Positions 34,349 to 43,659 of a stretch of 64,000 nt of DNA are shown one piece after another (within the stretch, counting starts at the first letter, position 1; each line of letters starts with the position of its first letter). Location of the stretch: positions 3,252,001 through 3,316,000 of the forward strand of contig NZ_CP015411.1 in NCBI RefSeq assembly GCF_001750165.1. The letters are read 5' to 3'. The stretch comes from Pseudoalteromonas luteoviolacea. Its GTDB lineage: Bacteria; Pseudomonadota; Gammaproteobacteria; Enterobacterales; Alteromonadaceae. A model generated the notes under the pieces. It had not been told where the DNA came from. It worked only from the letters and a program-made list of their open reading frames with translations, and ran no database searches. A program made the position numbers and the translations under genes.

Positions 34349-35552
34349 TTTTCTTGCTTCCTTTAACAATTAAAAAAACGGTCATTTTTAATTTATATTT
34401 AACTTTTATAATCCGATTAAATATAAATAACACATGCATCATTGAGAATTATAAATAATGATTCCTGATGCAAACTTTAAGTCACTCACATGGCTTTTTA
34501 CTGATCTTGCTCAACTGGAAAAGCAACGCTCAGTAACTGAACCACCCACCCAAAAGCGTGTGTGTCATTTTTTACACCATTACAATTAATCAATCAATAG
34601 TACCCACAAGAATTACACCAAACACATTTATTGCTATAAACTTTTACAAAATAGTGGATAAAACAGCCATATTTAACAAAAAAAACACAAGCGATGGTAG
34701 GGGAAAAATTTCTAAAAAACGTATGCAAAGTGAAAGGTTAAGCTGGGTTTTGTTTGCTCAAAAGGGTCAGCACACGTTCAAGTATGTATTAATTATTACA
34801 ATAAAGTTTAAAATAAAAGGCGCTTTAGAATTAATATCAAATTAATAAAAATAAGTTTGACATATGATTTATCCATATAAATAAACTCATAAAAACAAAT
34901 TTAGAATATATGCTCAAAAAAAACAGATAAGAAAACAACTTTTTAGTACCTATTATGGTTAATTAATTATGTCATTTACATGAATACATGAAGTAGAATA
35001 TTCACGGAATAGAAAGGAGATTTTGGCATAATTTTATATTTTTATGAATTGATACTTTTTTGTGCAAACATTTTCATTTTCACAAGTAACCATAGAAGGT
35101 ACGATCCAATAATTCCGCCAAAAATGCCGATTTTATCAACAATTAAGTTTTTATGACGGGCAAAAAAAAAGAAAAATAACCTCTTTATTTTTCTTTATTA
35201 ATTATTTCAGGCAAAGCAACTAAAGTTCAATTATTGATCAAAAAAGCCAGAACCCGACCGTTTTGACTGTTTTATAATCAAAAATCATACTTTGGCTCTG
35301 CGTCTAGTCCGTTTTAATCATCACAATTCTGTCACTTTAGTGACATACTGTAAAAGCTCACCACCCACTTTATTGCACACAGTGCTTAAATATCGCTCGT
35401 AAACACTATCCTTTTAACCGCCATACCAATAAGCATCATACAATTGAAAAGAAAACACTAAAAATCCGAACAACTCATCCCAATTTTTAAGTTTTACGCC
35501 AAAGTAGTTTGAAACTACTATCTGACTTATACATTTATTACTTCTAACCTTC
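34349..35552. other. Long AT-rich intergenic region upstream of the lipopeptide operon
   Basis: 1.2 kb between the lyase start and the pirin gene. It must contain the promoter of the 28-kb operon on the minus strand and that of pirin on the plus strand. I see no reliable gene; a 95-codon plus-strand frame at 34558-34845 is Lys/Ile-rich with no domain character. TTATAATCC-like boxes occur near 34405-34415 but I cannot assign a -35. A 12-bp AT-only inverted repeat (AAAGAAAAATAA, 35168-35179, with 35185-35196) is present. No pathway-specific regulator gene lies here. Confidence 0.6.
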
Positions 35553-36452
35553 ATGGAGTTTCATTCTGTGGCGCAAATACTCAAAGCAACCACGCACGAC
35601 ATTGGCGGTTTAACAGTTAATCGGCTACTGCCACATATGAAAAAGCGTATGGTCGGCCCGTTTATCTTTTTCGACCATATGGGCCCGACCCACTTTCCAG
35701 CAGGCCAAGGGGTTGAAGTTCAACCTCACCCTCATATCGGCTTATCAACCTTAACTTACTTGTTTAAGGGACATATTCTGCACCGTGACTCTTTGGGTAA
35801 TAAATTAGAGATAGCCCCAGGTGACGTAAATTGGATGACGGCAGGAAGCGGCATTGTGCACTCAGAAAGGGAAACCCTTGAAGTTCGAGGGGAAGATCAT
35901 TCCATTAATGGCTTGCAATCATGGATTGCCCTGCCAGAACAATACTCTGACATCGACCCAAGCTTTGAACACATAAGCCGACATGATCTGCCGCAGATCA
36001 CACATAATGGCATCATGACACGGGTTATTGCTGGTGAGGCTTATGGCCTCAAGTCACCAATAACAACCTATTCTGAGATGTTTTATGTAGATGTAATTGC
36101 ACCACTACAGCGTATCATCGAAGTGCCCAACCCAGATCAAGAAACGGCTTTATATGTAATTTTTGGTGAAGTTACCATCTCTGGCGCATCCTACTCGCCA
36201 GGACAATTAGTACTCTTAGCGAAAGAAGAGACACATATAACGACCACCAGAGATACCCGCCTGATCTTATTGGGCGGCGATAAATGGGAAAATGTACCTT
36301 ATATACACTGGAATTTTGTCTCCTTTAGTAAAGAGCGTATAGAGCAAGCCAAGCATGATTGGCGTGAAGGCAACTTTCCGTCCATACCCGATGATGACCG
36401 TGAATACGTTCCGCTGCCAGCAGGCAAACCAAAAGCTCAGCCACTGCGCTAA
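35553..36452 (+). CDS. Pirin family protein
   Basis: 299-residue bicupin. The N-terminal cupin has FDHMGP, HPHIGLSTLTYLFKG (metal-binding His residues), HRDSLG and the SGIVHSERE motif, all typical of pirins, which bind iron or act as quercetinase-like oxygenases. The C-terminal cupin is less conserved, as usual. The ATG at 35553 is itself next to GGAG. A GTG at 35568 (giving MAQILKATTHDIGG) lies about 10 bases after that GGAG and could be the true start. It is divergent from the lipopeptide cluster and 32 bases before the hydrolase-OsmC gene, probably co-transcribed with it. Confidence 0.92.
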   Translation: MEFHSVAQILKATTHDIGGLTVNRLLPHMKKRMVGPFIFFDHMGPTHFPAGQGVEVQPHPHIGLSTLTYLFKGHILHRDSLGNKLEIAPGDVNWMTAGSGIVHSERETLEVRGEDHSINGLQSWIALPEQYSDIDPSFEHISRHDLPQITHNGIMTRVIAGEAYGLKSPITTYSEMFYVDVIAPLQRIIEVPNPDQETALYVIFGEVTISGASYSPGQLVLLAKEETHITTTRDTRLILLGGDKWENVPYIHWNFVSFSKERIEQAKHDWREGNFPSIPDDDREYVPLPAGKPKAQPLR

Positions 36453-36484
36453 CAATCTAGCTTTGATTAATTTGAGGAAAGGTA

Positions 36485-37696
36485 ATGAGAGAAAAAATTG
36501 AATTTGTCAGTAATGGAAATACGCTTGCAGGGCTACTGGAGCGCCCAACTCAACATATCACAGCAGTCGCGCTATTTGCACATTGCTTTACTTGCGGTAA
36601 AGACATTGCGGCAGCCTCTCGTATTTCAAGAGCCTTGGTAAAGCATGGTTACGCGGTATTGCGCTTTGACTTTACTGGGCTTGGTAACAGCGATGGGGAC
36701 TTTGCTAATAGTAACTTCTCCTCAAACCTAGATGATTTATATGCAGCAGCAGACTATTTGCGCCAAAACCTTCATGCGCCTCAACTACTTATTGGGCACA
36801 GTTTAGGCGGCGCTGCGGTATTAGCAGCGGCGGACCAAATTGAGGAGGTTAAAGCAGTCGTTACCATTGGCGCACCGGCAAACGCAAAACATGTTGCGCA
36901 CAATTTTTCAGCTCATATTGAGCAGATAAAGCAAACTGGTGAAGCACAGGTTCAACTCGGTAGACGTACTTTTAACATCAAAAAACAGTTTTTAGATGAT
37001 TTAGATACGCATAGTAAGACACAACACACATTAAAGAATAAGGCACTGCTTGTTATGCACAGCCCAATTGATGATGTGGTTAGCATTGAGCAGGCAGAAT
37101 CGATTTATATGGCATCTAAGCACCCTAAAAGTTTTATTTCTTTAGACAATGCAGATCATTTATTGAGTAGAACGCAGGATGCAGAGTACGCTGCAACTGC
37201 AATTTCTGGCTGGGCCAGCAAATACATTGCACCGCTTCCTAAAACCGCAACTGACCCCGTTGAGAATGGCCACCTTGTTGTCAGCGAAAAAGATCATAAA
37301 TTTACCTTAAATGTTATCAGTGACAGTCACAGCTGGCTTGCTGATGAACCAACCCAAGTCGGCGGAAAAAATCTCGGTCCTGACCCCTATGAGCACTTAC
37401 TAGCTGCTTTGGGTACGTGTACTGTGATGACAATGCGCATGTATGCGACCCATAAGAACCTGTCTATCAAGCACATTAAAGTCACGTTGCAGCATCAAAA
37501 AAACCATCATCAAGACTGTGACAACTGTGAGCAAAAAGACGGTTACGCGGAGCTTATCACTCGCAAAGTTGAGATTGAAGGTGATTTAACACCAGAGCAA
37601 AAGCAAAGGCTTCTGGCCATTGCTGATAAGTGTCCCGTGCATAAAACGCTGCATAATCACATTGAAGTCAAAACACAGTTAGTCAATGTTGCCTAA
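36485..37696 (+). CDS. Bifunctional alpha/beta hydrolase - OsmC family protein
   Basis: 403 residues. Residues ~1-250 are an alpha/beta hydrolase with FDFTGLGNSDG, nucleophile motif GHSLGG near residue 105, Asp in SPIDDVV and His in DNADHLL. Residues ~265-403 are an OsmC/Ohr-type domain with two redox cysteine contexts, LGTCTVMTMRMYA and KCPVHKTL. This fusion is a known architecture. A role in organic peroxide or acyl-peroxide handling fits the domains, but the substrate is not known. AGGAAAGG precedes the ATG. It follows pirin by 32 bases. Confidence 0.92.
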   Translation: MREKIEFVSNGNTLAGLLERPTQHITAVALFAHCFTCGKDIAAASRISRALVKHGYAVLRFDFTGLGNSDGDFANSNFSSNLDDLYAAADYLRQNLHAPQLLIGHSLGGAAVLAAADQIEEVKAVVTIGAPANAKHVAHNFSAHIEQIKQTGEAQVQLGRRTFNIKKQFLDDLDTHSKTQHTLKNKALLVMHSPIDDVVSIEQAESIYMASKHPKSFISLDNADHLLSRTQDAEYAATAISGWASKYIAPLPKTATDPVENGHLVVSEKDHKFTLNVISDSHSWLADEPTQVGGKNLGPDPYEHLLAALGTCTVMTMRMYATHKNLSIKHIKVTLQHQKNHHQDCDNCEQKDGYAELITRKVEIEGDLTPEQKQRLLAIADKCPVHKTLHNHIEVKTQLVNVA

Positions 37697-37715
37697 TAGG
37701 CTTGGACACTCAAAC

Positions 37716-37738
37716 TGGCGATGCGTTGTGCATCGCCA
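37716..37738. terminator. Hairpin between convergent genes
   Basis: TGGCGATGC (37716-37724), loop GTTGT, GCATCGCCA (37730-37738). It lies between the OsmC fusion and the convergent S9 peptidase. The stem is strong but neither side has a long T-run, so a bidirectional terminator is likely but not certain. Confidence 0.55.
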
Positions 37739-37770
37739 AGTGATTTGAATATTGCAGCAGTTTATTTACC

Positions 37771-39801
37771 TTAAAGCCTATTTTTGTACTTATCGAACCA
37801 CCATAAAATATATTCTAACTTTTGCTGCAGATATGATGGTCTTGCTGTTAACGCGTGGCTCATATACGGCATTCGCACCATAGCAGTATCAACATTCTGT
37901 AACTTTAATGCTTGATAAAACTGCTCTGTTTCAGAGATTAGCGTGCGATAATCTGCCTCTCCCGTGATCAATAGACTCGGTGTTTTGATGTTATTCATGT
38001 ACGTAATAGGCGAGTGCTTTAAATAATGTTCCGTATTTTCCCAAGGTTTACCATTGAACCAGTATTTTGGGAACATAGGATAAAAATCAGAAGTCAGCAC
38101 AAAGCTATATAAATTGACTACAGGTTTCATAATCGCAGCCGCTGCAAACTGCTGCGTTTTACCCAACATCCAAGTACCGATCATTCCGCCGCCAGAGCCG
38201 CCCATAATGTACTGCTTTGTTTCATCTATGAAGCCTCGCTCAATAAGCGCGTCTATACCTCTGGTCAAATCTTCGTACTCATGATTAGGAAAGTTATTAT
38301 GAATTAACTGAGCAAATTCATTACCATACGAATCGCTCCCTCGCGGGTTCATGTAAAGGACAACATATCCACGGGCCGCCAGCATTTGTAGCTCAGCAGT
38401 AAAATGCGGACCATAGTTCGCCATAGGGCCACCATGTATTTCTAATACCAATGGATACTTTTTAGATTTATCGAAATTGGGCGGATAGATCACCCAACCA
38501 TGAATAGGCCTTTCATCATATTTTGATTTACTCCACAACGCTTCCACCTGACCAAGCGTCACAGTATCTAAAAACTTACCATTAAAGTCACTGAGTGTGC
38601 TGATTTTACCCTCACTCAAAACAGCTAGCTCCGGCGGCCGTTGAGTATTAGCAATAGGAAATGCAACCATGCCATTATTTGCCACATCAAACTCCCCTCC
38701 TGCATAAGATCGACCAGAAGTCATATTACCGAGCCTGTCAGTCAGCATTTTAAACTCACCAGCTAAACCACTATAACCTAGCTGCGTTTTTCCTTGGTCA
38801 TCGTAGCTGAAATAGATGCCTGCGCTGTCGTGTCGCCACTGCAAGCATGCCACACTTCTATCAAGCCCCGCAGTTAAAACAGACACCTCACCTGTGTTCA
38901 AGTCTTTTACATGCAACGCTTTATTTTGATAAATCATGCCATTGTCATCATAACCGGTGTAGGCAAGGTATCGCCCATCAGGGGATACGGCCGGCATATC
39001 ATCGGGGCCATCGCGCTCAACAACGCTTGTTATTGCGTGGGTTTTTAAATCTAAATAATGTATGTCGGTATTGAAGTGTGAAAACTCGGGGTTGGCATAA
39101 CGCTTTGCAGAAAAATAAATGCCTTTCCCGTTCCGTGCAAAGCTCATTCTCCCACTATGATTGTGCTCGCCTTTTGTCAGCTGCTGAGGTGCGCTCGCGG
39201 TAGTTGATTGCAGGAAAATTTGGCTCGCTCCCGGCTTGAAATACCCAGCCCCATTTAAACGATACCGGTTCGACTCAATCAGTTTTGGCGCTGGAGCCCA
39301 GTTAGCGTTACCTAGCTTGCTTTTCAATGGAATAGGCAGCGTCCTTGATTGCTCGACAAACATGGTAAAAGCGACCGCTTGATTATCAGGTGACCATGCA
39401 AGATTACTTGGCATGCTCGGGTACCATGGTGAATGATGAATATGACCCGTTTGGATGTTTTTAAAATTAATACGAGCCTTGCCATCTATTAATGAAACAA
39501 AAGCCAGTATCTTTTGATTGGGGCTTAATACTGGCGCAAAGCTCGCATCAGATTGAATATCGATAGGCTGAAATTTTTCTGTTGCCTGTTGATAAACCCA
39601 AACATGGCTAGTCTTTTGATCATTGATTCTATCGAACTGATTTTTAACGAAGTAAATATCATTGCTTGCATTTGAGACATCCACCTGATCGACATATTTA
39701 AGTTCAAAGTAGTCTTCTGGTTGTAAATACTCTTCATTGGCAGCTTGCACAACTTCAGTATTGAACGCACAGGTTGCTGCAACACATATAGTTGCAACCA
39801 T
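37771..39801 (-). CDS. S9 family (prolyl oligopeptidase-like) peptidase, secreted
   Basis: About 676 residues from the ATG at 39801. A seven-bladed WD40/beta-propeller-like region fills residues ~60-400, with repeats such as WSPDNQAVAFT and VSPDGRYLAYTGYDD. The C-terminal alpha/beta hydrolase has EIHGGPMANYG, nucleophile motif GGSGGGMIG and catalytic His in YMSHAL near the end. This matches acylaminoacyl/dipeptidyl peptidases. The N-terminus is secretory (VATICVAATCAFNTEVVQA). The start is awkward: a perfect AGGAGG lies about 20 bases upstream of the ATG. The stretch ITKKKTN just before it would make a good signal-peptide n-region but has no standard start codon. The frame is open to a TTG at 39894. 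Confidence 0.88.
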   Translation of the reverse strand: MVATICVAATCAFNTEVVQAANEEYLQPEDYFELKYVDQVDVSNASNDIYFVKNQFDRINDQKTSHVWVYQQATEKFQPIDIQSDASFAPVLSPNQKILAFVSLIDGKARINFKNIQTGHIHHSPWYPSMPSNLAWSPDNQAVAFTMFVEQSRTLPIPLKSKLGNANWAPAPKLIESNRYRLNGAGYFKPGASQIFLQSTTASAPQQLTKGEHNHSGRMSFARNGKGIYFSAKRYANPEFSHFNTDIHYLDLKTHAITSVVERDGPDDMPAVSPDGRYLAYTGYDDNGMIYQNKALHVKDLNTGEVSVLTAGLDRSVACLQWRHDSAGIYFSYDDQGKTQLGYSGLAGEFKMLTDRLGNMTSGRSYAGGEFDVANNGMVAFPIANTQRPPELAVLSEGKISTLSDFNGKFLDTVTLGQVEALWSKSKYDERPIHGWVIYPPNFDKSKKYPLVLEIHGGPMANYGPHFTAELQMLAARGYVVLYMNPRGSDSYGNEFAQLIHNNFPNHEYEDLTRGIDALIERGFIDETKQYIMGGSGGGMIGTWMLGKTQQFAAAAIMKPVVNLYSFVLTSDFYPMFPKYWFNGKPWENTEHYLKHSPITYMNNIKTPSLLITGEADYRTLISETEQFYQALKLQNVDTAMVRMPYMSHALTARPSYLQQKLEYILWWFDKYKNRL

Positions 39802-40052
39802 GTTGGTTTTTTTCTTAGTTATTCCTCCTGTGCTTTCTTTGTATAACGACCAATACCATCCGGCCAGTGAACAAACCCTTTTATCAGAAAACAATCAGGA
39901 GAAATAAAAATTCAAAGATTATAAAACAATAACTTAAGACACGTGAAAAAGTAGTTCAAAGTGTAGACACGTCATCATGACGTCAATTTTAAGGAGAATA
40001 ATCAACCACAGTAACTTCTAAAAACACTATGGTTGACCTTAGTACAAACCAA

Positions 40053-40586
40053 TTAGTTTAGATTAAGTTGCGCTTCGTGCAAATCCAGCGGATAAACTGT
40101 AGAGATTTTATCTTCTTTGGTACATTTTACAGCGATCTTATTTGACCCTACGGTTGTGGAATTTCGACAAGTTACGAATTGCGCTTTCATGCCAAATTTA
40201 CGTTTGTAATCAGCAACGACTTTGTCTATTTGCTGTTGCATCTGAGGGGTTGCTTTCGCATAGAGTGCATCATAAAAATTGACCCACTCTTCAATGCCGG
40301 TCTCGGCCGCCACACCTAACCAACCCATACCAATTAATGTTGATTGCTCAACGTGCTGGCCTTTTAAAAACATAAATGCCAAATAATACTGTGCATCTTT
40401 ATAGCCCCATGTAGCAAGTTCGCCGAGCGCCTCAAATGCCTCGTGATATGCTTTTTGATGATAGAGCTTAATGCCCTTTTTTTCTTGCTTATGGATCGCA
40501 TCAATATCTTTAATGATGGCGCGATTAGATTGGCACGCAGAGATTAAAGTGAGCAACACAGTAATAAGCAGTATCTTCTGAATCAT
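40053..40586 (-). CDS. Small lipoprotein with Sel1-like repeat
   Basis: About 177 residues from the ATG at 40586. The signal peptide MIQKILLITVLLTLISAC has a lipobox ending at Cys18. A short helical repeat region follows (GIKLYHQKAYHEAFEALGELATWGYKDAQYYLAFMFLKG), with the spacing of Sel1/TPR-type repeats. The rest is Lys-rich with a Cys pair (VTCRNS and VKCTKED). The frame is open to 40658, but the upstream residues do not look like a signal peptide. Function is unknown; such proteins usually mediate protein contacts in the envelope. Confidence 0.75.
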   Translation of the reverse strand: MIQKILLITVLLTLISACQSNRAIIKDIDAIHKQEKKGIKLYHQKAYHEAFEALGELATWGYKDAQYYLAFMFLKGQHVEQSTLIGMGWLGVAAETGIEEWVNFYDALYAKATPQMQQQIDKVVADYKRKFGMKAQFVTCRNSTTVGSNKIAVKCTKEDKISTVYPLDLHEAQLNLN

Positions 40587-40696
40587 GGTAAAAACCCAGC
40601 CATTTTGGTTATAAAACTTACAAACTGAGCAAGGGTAACCTGTTACGATTAAAAACACAAAAGGGAATAAGGTGTAAACTTGAGGGGCTTAAATTA

Positions 40697-40728
40697 AAAA
40701 AGCGGCGGGACACACCCCCACCGCTTTA
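40697..40728 (-). terminator. Rho-independent terminator of the valine catabolic operon
   Basis: On the minus strand AAAGCGGTGGGGG, loop, CCCGCCGCTTTTTT: a GC-rich stem ending in a six-T run. It lies about 105 bases after the last gene of the operon (stop at 40833). Confidence 0.85.
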
Positions 40729-40832
40729 TTCAACACACTCTCTTCTTTCGAAGATAAAGGAACATAAGTATGCGAATACTTTGAATATTAACGATATTTT
40801 ATTACAAAACAACGAAAATATCCGATATTTTT

Positions 40833-41594
40833 TTAAAGTCGAATACCACCGTCAATTTCGACGACACGACCGGTAAAGAACTCGTTTTCAATGATATATT
40901 GTGCAGTATGAGCAATTTCTTGCGCTTCACCCAAACGGCCAACCGGCTTCATTTTGACCAAGCGTTCTTTTGCTTCTGGCTTCATCGCATCCGTCATCTT
41001 AGTACGGATAACACCCGGTGCGATTGCACCGACACGAATACCATAACGACCAAGTTCTTTTGCCCATGTGGTAGTCATCGCCACAACGCCAGCTTTTGCA
41101 GCTGAATAGTTAGTTTGGCCGATATTACCAGCACGCGCCACACTCGACATGTTAATAATCACGCCACCTTGATCTGCCTCAATCATTTTGACAGCCGCTT
41201 CACGACCACAGAGGAAAACGCCAGTTAGGTTAACATCCATCAGAGATTGGAACTGATCAAGTGACATTTTATTAATCACTTCGCCCTCTTTGACTTTAAC
41301 AAATAAGCCATCACGTAATATACCCGCGTTGTTGATAAGCACAGATAGCGAGCCAAAATCTTCTACAATTTTATCAAATACTTCTTCTACGTTACTTTCA
41401 ATACTCACATTTGCAACGTAAGTTCTAACGGTTACATCAAACTGGCTAAGCTCCTCAACTGCTGCATGCAACACTTCTTCTTGCATGTCTACAAGTGCAA
41501 GGTTTGCACCCAAGCTCGCCATTTTGTGTGCCATAGCAAGACCTAAACCTTGCGCGCCCCCAGTAATCACAACCGTTTTATTTTCTACATTCAT
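40833..41594 (-). CDS. SDR dehydrogenase of branched-chain acyl-CoA catabolism (IvdG-like)
   Basis: 253-residue FabG-like SDR: TGGAQGLGLA at the N-terminus, NNAGILRDGL, Ser in NMSSVAR, NYSAAKAGV with Tyr and Lys, and VVEIDGGIRL at the end. As the last gene of the operon with acyl-CoA dehydrogenase, enoyl-CoA hydratase and thiolase, it most likely oxidises 2-methyl-3-hydroxybutyryl-CoA (isoleucine branch) with NAD. The same position is taken by ivdG in Shewanella-type operons. It lies 24 bases after mmsB and is followed by a strong terminator. Confidence 0.88.
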   Translation of the reverse strand: MNVENKTVVITGGAQGLGLAMAHKMASLGANLALVDMQEEVLHAAVEELSQFDVTVRTYVANVSIESNVEEVFDKIVEDFGSLSVLINNAGILRDGLFVKVKEGEVINKMSLDQFQSLMDVNLTGVFLCGREAAVKMIEADQGGVIINMSSVARAGNIGQTNYSAAKAGVVAMTTTWAKELGRYGIRVGAIAPGVIRTKMTDAMKPEAKERLVKMKPVGRLGEAQEIAHTAQYIIENEFFTGRVVEIDGGIRL

Positions 41595-41618
41595 AATTAA
41601 ATTTTAAACCTTTACGTT

Positions 41619-42509
41619 TTAAGACTTTTCAGAGAAAAGTTTAAATATCGCACTAAAATCTTCCGACCCTTTGCCTTGATTTTGCATCAGGTTATACAGA
41701 TTTTTAGCCAGTGCGCCCATTGGGGTGGCTGAATTTGTCTGCTGAGCGGCCTGCATTGCAAGTCCTAAGTCTTTTGCCATCAAATCCACCATGAAACCCG
41801 GTTTGTACTCATTTGAAGAAGGCACATTGTCCAGTACATTCGGGCATGGGTTATACACTTCAAGTGTCCAATTGCGCCCAGAGCTATTGAGCATAATTTC
41901 GCTCAATACTTTGGGATCTAAGCCGTGATCTACACCCATTTGGAGTGCTTCGCTGGTCCCTGCCATTAAAATTGACAGCAGCATATTATTACAAATTTTT
42001 GCGACCTGCCCGGCACCTATATCCCCAGCGTGATAGATATTTTTACCCATATCTTTTAATACTGTGTGCGCTTTGGCAAATTCTTCGTCGCGTCCACCAA
42101 CAATGAAAGTCAACGTCCCAGCAGCGGCTCCTGCCACACCCCCAGACACTGGTGCATCAACAAAAGATACGCCCGCATTTGCCAATGTTTTACCAACAAA
42201 CTGAGCAGACTCTGCATCTATTGTCGAACAGTCAATAACCAGTGCCGACTTACTAAGGTAGTTGATTAATCCATCTTCGCCAGTATAAATTGAGCGAACA
42301 TGTTTGCCCGCAGGCAACATGCTGATCACAAAATCTGCGCCTGCGCAGGTATCAGATACTTTCTTAGCAGCACTAGCACCTTGCTCAACTAATTGATTTA
42401 CCACTTGTTCATTTAAGTCAAATACAGTGACATCGTGCCCTGCTTTGATTAAGTTTGCAGCCATTGGGCCACCCATATTGCCTAGGCCAATAAATCCAAC
42501 TTTTGCCAT
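41619..42509 (-). CDS. mmsB: 3-hydroxyisobutyrate dehydrogenase
   Basis: 296 residues. Rossmann motif GFIGLGNMGGPMAANL at the N-terminus, substrate loop DAPVSGGVAGA near 120, catalytic Lys in GAGQVAKICNNMLL near 170 and the C-terminal MAKDLGLAMQAA. These are all diagnostic for MmsB. It converts 3-hydroxyisobutyrate to methylmalonate semialdehyde in valine breakdown. It sits between the hydrolase that makes its substrate and the SDR, 10 bases after the hydrolase stop. Confidence 0.96.
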   Translation of the reverse strand: MAKVGFIGLGNMGGPMAANLIKAGHDVTVFDLNEQVVNQLVEQGASAAKKVSDTCAGADFVISMLPAGKHVRSIYTGEDGLINYLSKSALVIDCSTIDAESAQFVGKTLANAGVSFVDAPVSGGVAGAAAGTLTFIVGGRDEEFAKAHTVLKDMGKNIYHAGDIGAGQVAKICNNMLLSILMAGTSEALQMGVDHGLDPKVLSEIMLNSSGRNWTLEVYNPCPNVLDNVPSSNEYKPGFMVDLMAKDLGLAMQAAQQTNSATPMGALAKNLYNLMQNQGKGSEDFSAIFKLFSEKS

Positions 42510-42519
42510 TTTTATTTCC

Positions 42520-43659
42520 TTACATACTTGCTAATGGGTGGTTTTGATCATCCCACTTTGGTACAAAAAAGCCGTCAATCACATTGCTATCAACCTCAGC
42601 AATTGATTTAAAGCGCCAGTTTGGCTTGCCGTCTTTATCAATTAACAATGCACGCACACCTTCTTGAAATTCCCCCACCTCACCACAGTGAACGGACATG
42701 CCAAGCTCTTGTGAAAAACACGCTTTTAACGACTTACCAGCAAGGCGTTTAAGTTGCTCACTGACCAATACAGCGCTTAGAGGTGAGCCATGCTTTAAAC
42801 CTGCTTGCGCTTTACCGAGCCATTTATTATCGCTGCTATCCATTGACAGTATATGGTCAACTTGTGCTGCTAAGTCACCGTGCTCCGCTAACTTCTTAAT
42901 ATCTTTTTCAAGTGGCTTGATTGCGCTGTTTGGTAATGAATGTGCGCCCTCTTCTATCGATAATAGAAGCTGTGTTAACTTGTCATGGTTAAGCACATTG
43001 GTTTTGCCCCAGTTCACTTCACTTAAATTATGAAGCAAAATATCAAAGTGATCTGCATTGATAAAATGGTCAGCCAATCCGACATACTTTGCATCATTTG
43101 CATTCACAGAGGCACCAGTCAAACCTAAAAATAGACCTACGCCCTCTGGCATTTTATTGAGGAAATACGAGCCGCCAACATCAGGGTATAAACCTATGGT
43201 AATTTCAGGCATCGCAATACGAGACGTCTCTGTAACAACGCGGTGACTTGCACCCGCCATTAGACCAAGGCCACCGCCCATAATGATACCGTTACCCCAT
43301 AAAAGGATAGGCTTATCGTAATTATGGATTTGATAATCTAGACGATACTCTTCGCTAAAAAAGGTTTCCAAGTAATTATTGTCATCGTCAGCAGCCATCG
43401 CTTTGTACAGGCTAACAACGTCACCACCTGCGCAAAATGCCTTCTCGCCAGCGCCTTTAAGCACTACCATGGCGATACTGTCATCTGCCGACCATTCATT
43501 CAGCTGCGGAGCAAGTAAACGTATCATATCTAAGTTAAGCGCATTCAACGCTTTTGGCGCATTTAAGGTCGCAACTGCGACCTTCATGTCGTTATTACAG
43601 TGCGCCAATTGGAACACGACAGGCGCGTCTTCTTGGTTTAGTAACTGTAATTCAACCAT
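42520..43659 (-). CDS. 3-hydroxyisobutyryl-CoA hydrolase / enoyl-CoA hydratase family
   Basis: About 379 residues from the ATG at 43659, which overlaps the stop of the preceding enoyl-CoA hydratase (TAATG). A crotonase fold with an extended C-terminal region, as in HIBCH: NAPKALNALNLDMI, CAGGDVVSLYKA, NGIIMGGGLGLMAGASHRV, and MPEITIGLYPDVGGSYFLNK with the catalytic Glu and Asp. It hydrolyses 3-hydroxyisobutyryl-CoA in valine catabolism (ivdE position). The length (longer than the ~260 of simple crotonases) supports hydrolase rather than hydratase. Confidence 0.92.
   Translation of the reverse strand: MVELQLLNQEDAPVVFQLAHCNNDMKVAVATLNAPKALNALNLDMIRLLAPQLNEWSADDSIAMVVLKGAGEKAFCAGGDVVSLYKAMAADDDNNYLETFFSEEYRLDYQIHNYDKPILLWGNGIIMGGGLGLMAGASHRVVTETSRIAMPEITIGLYPDVGGSYFLNKMPEGVGLFLGLTGASVNANDAKYVGLADHFINADHFDILLHNLSEVNWGKTNVLNHDKLTQLLLSIEEGAHSLPNSAIKPLEKDIKKLAEHGDLAAQVDHILSMDSSDNKWLGKAQAGLKHGSPLSAVLVSEQLKRLAGKSLKACFSQELGMSVHCGEVGEFQEGVRALLIDKDGKPNWRFKSIAEVDSNVIDGFFVPKWDDQNHPLASM

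Noticed and set aside
34558..34845. 95-codon plus-strand frame in the AT-rich region
   Set aside because: No ribosome site, Lys/Ile/Asn-rich composition matching random AT-rich DNA, and no domain character.
35168..35196. AT-only 12-bp inverted repeat as terminator or operator
   Set aside because: An all-AT stem in an AT-rich region is weak evidence and lies far from both flanking genes.
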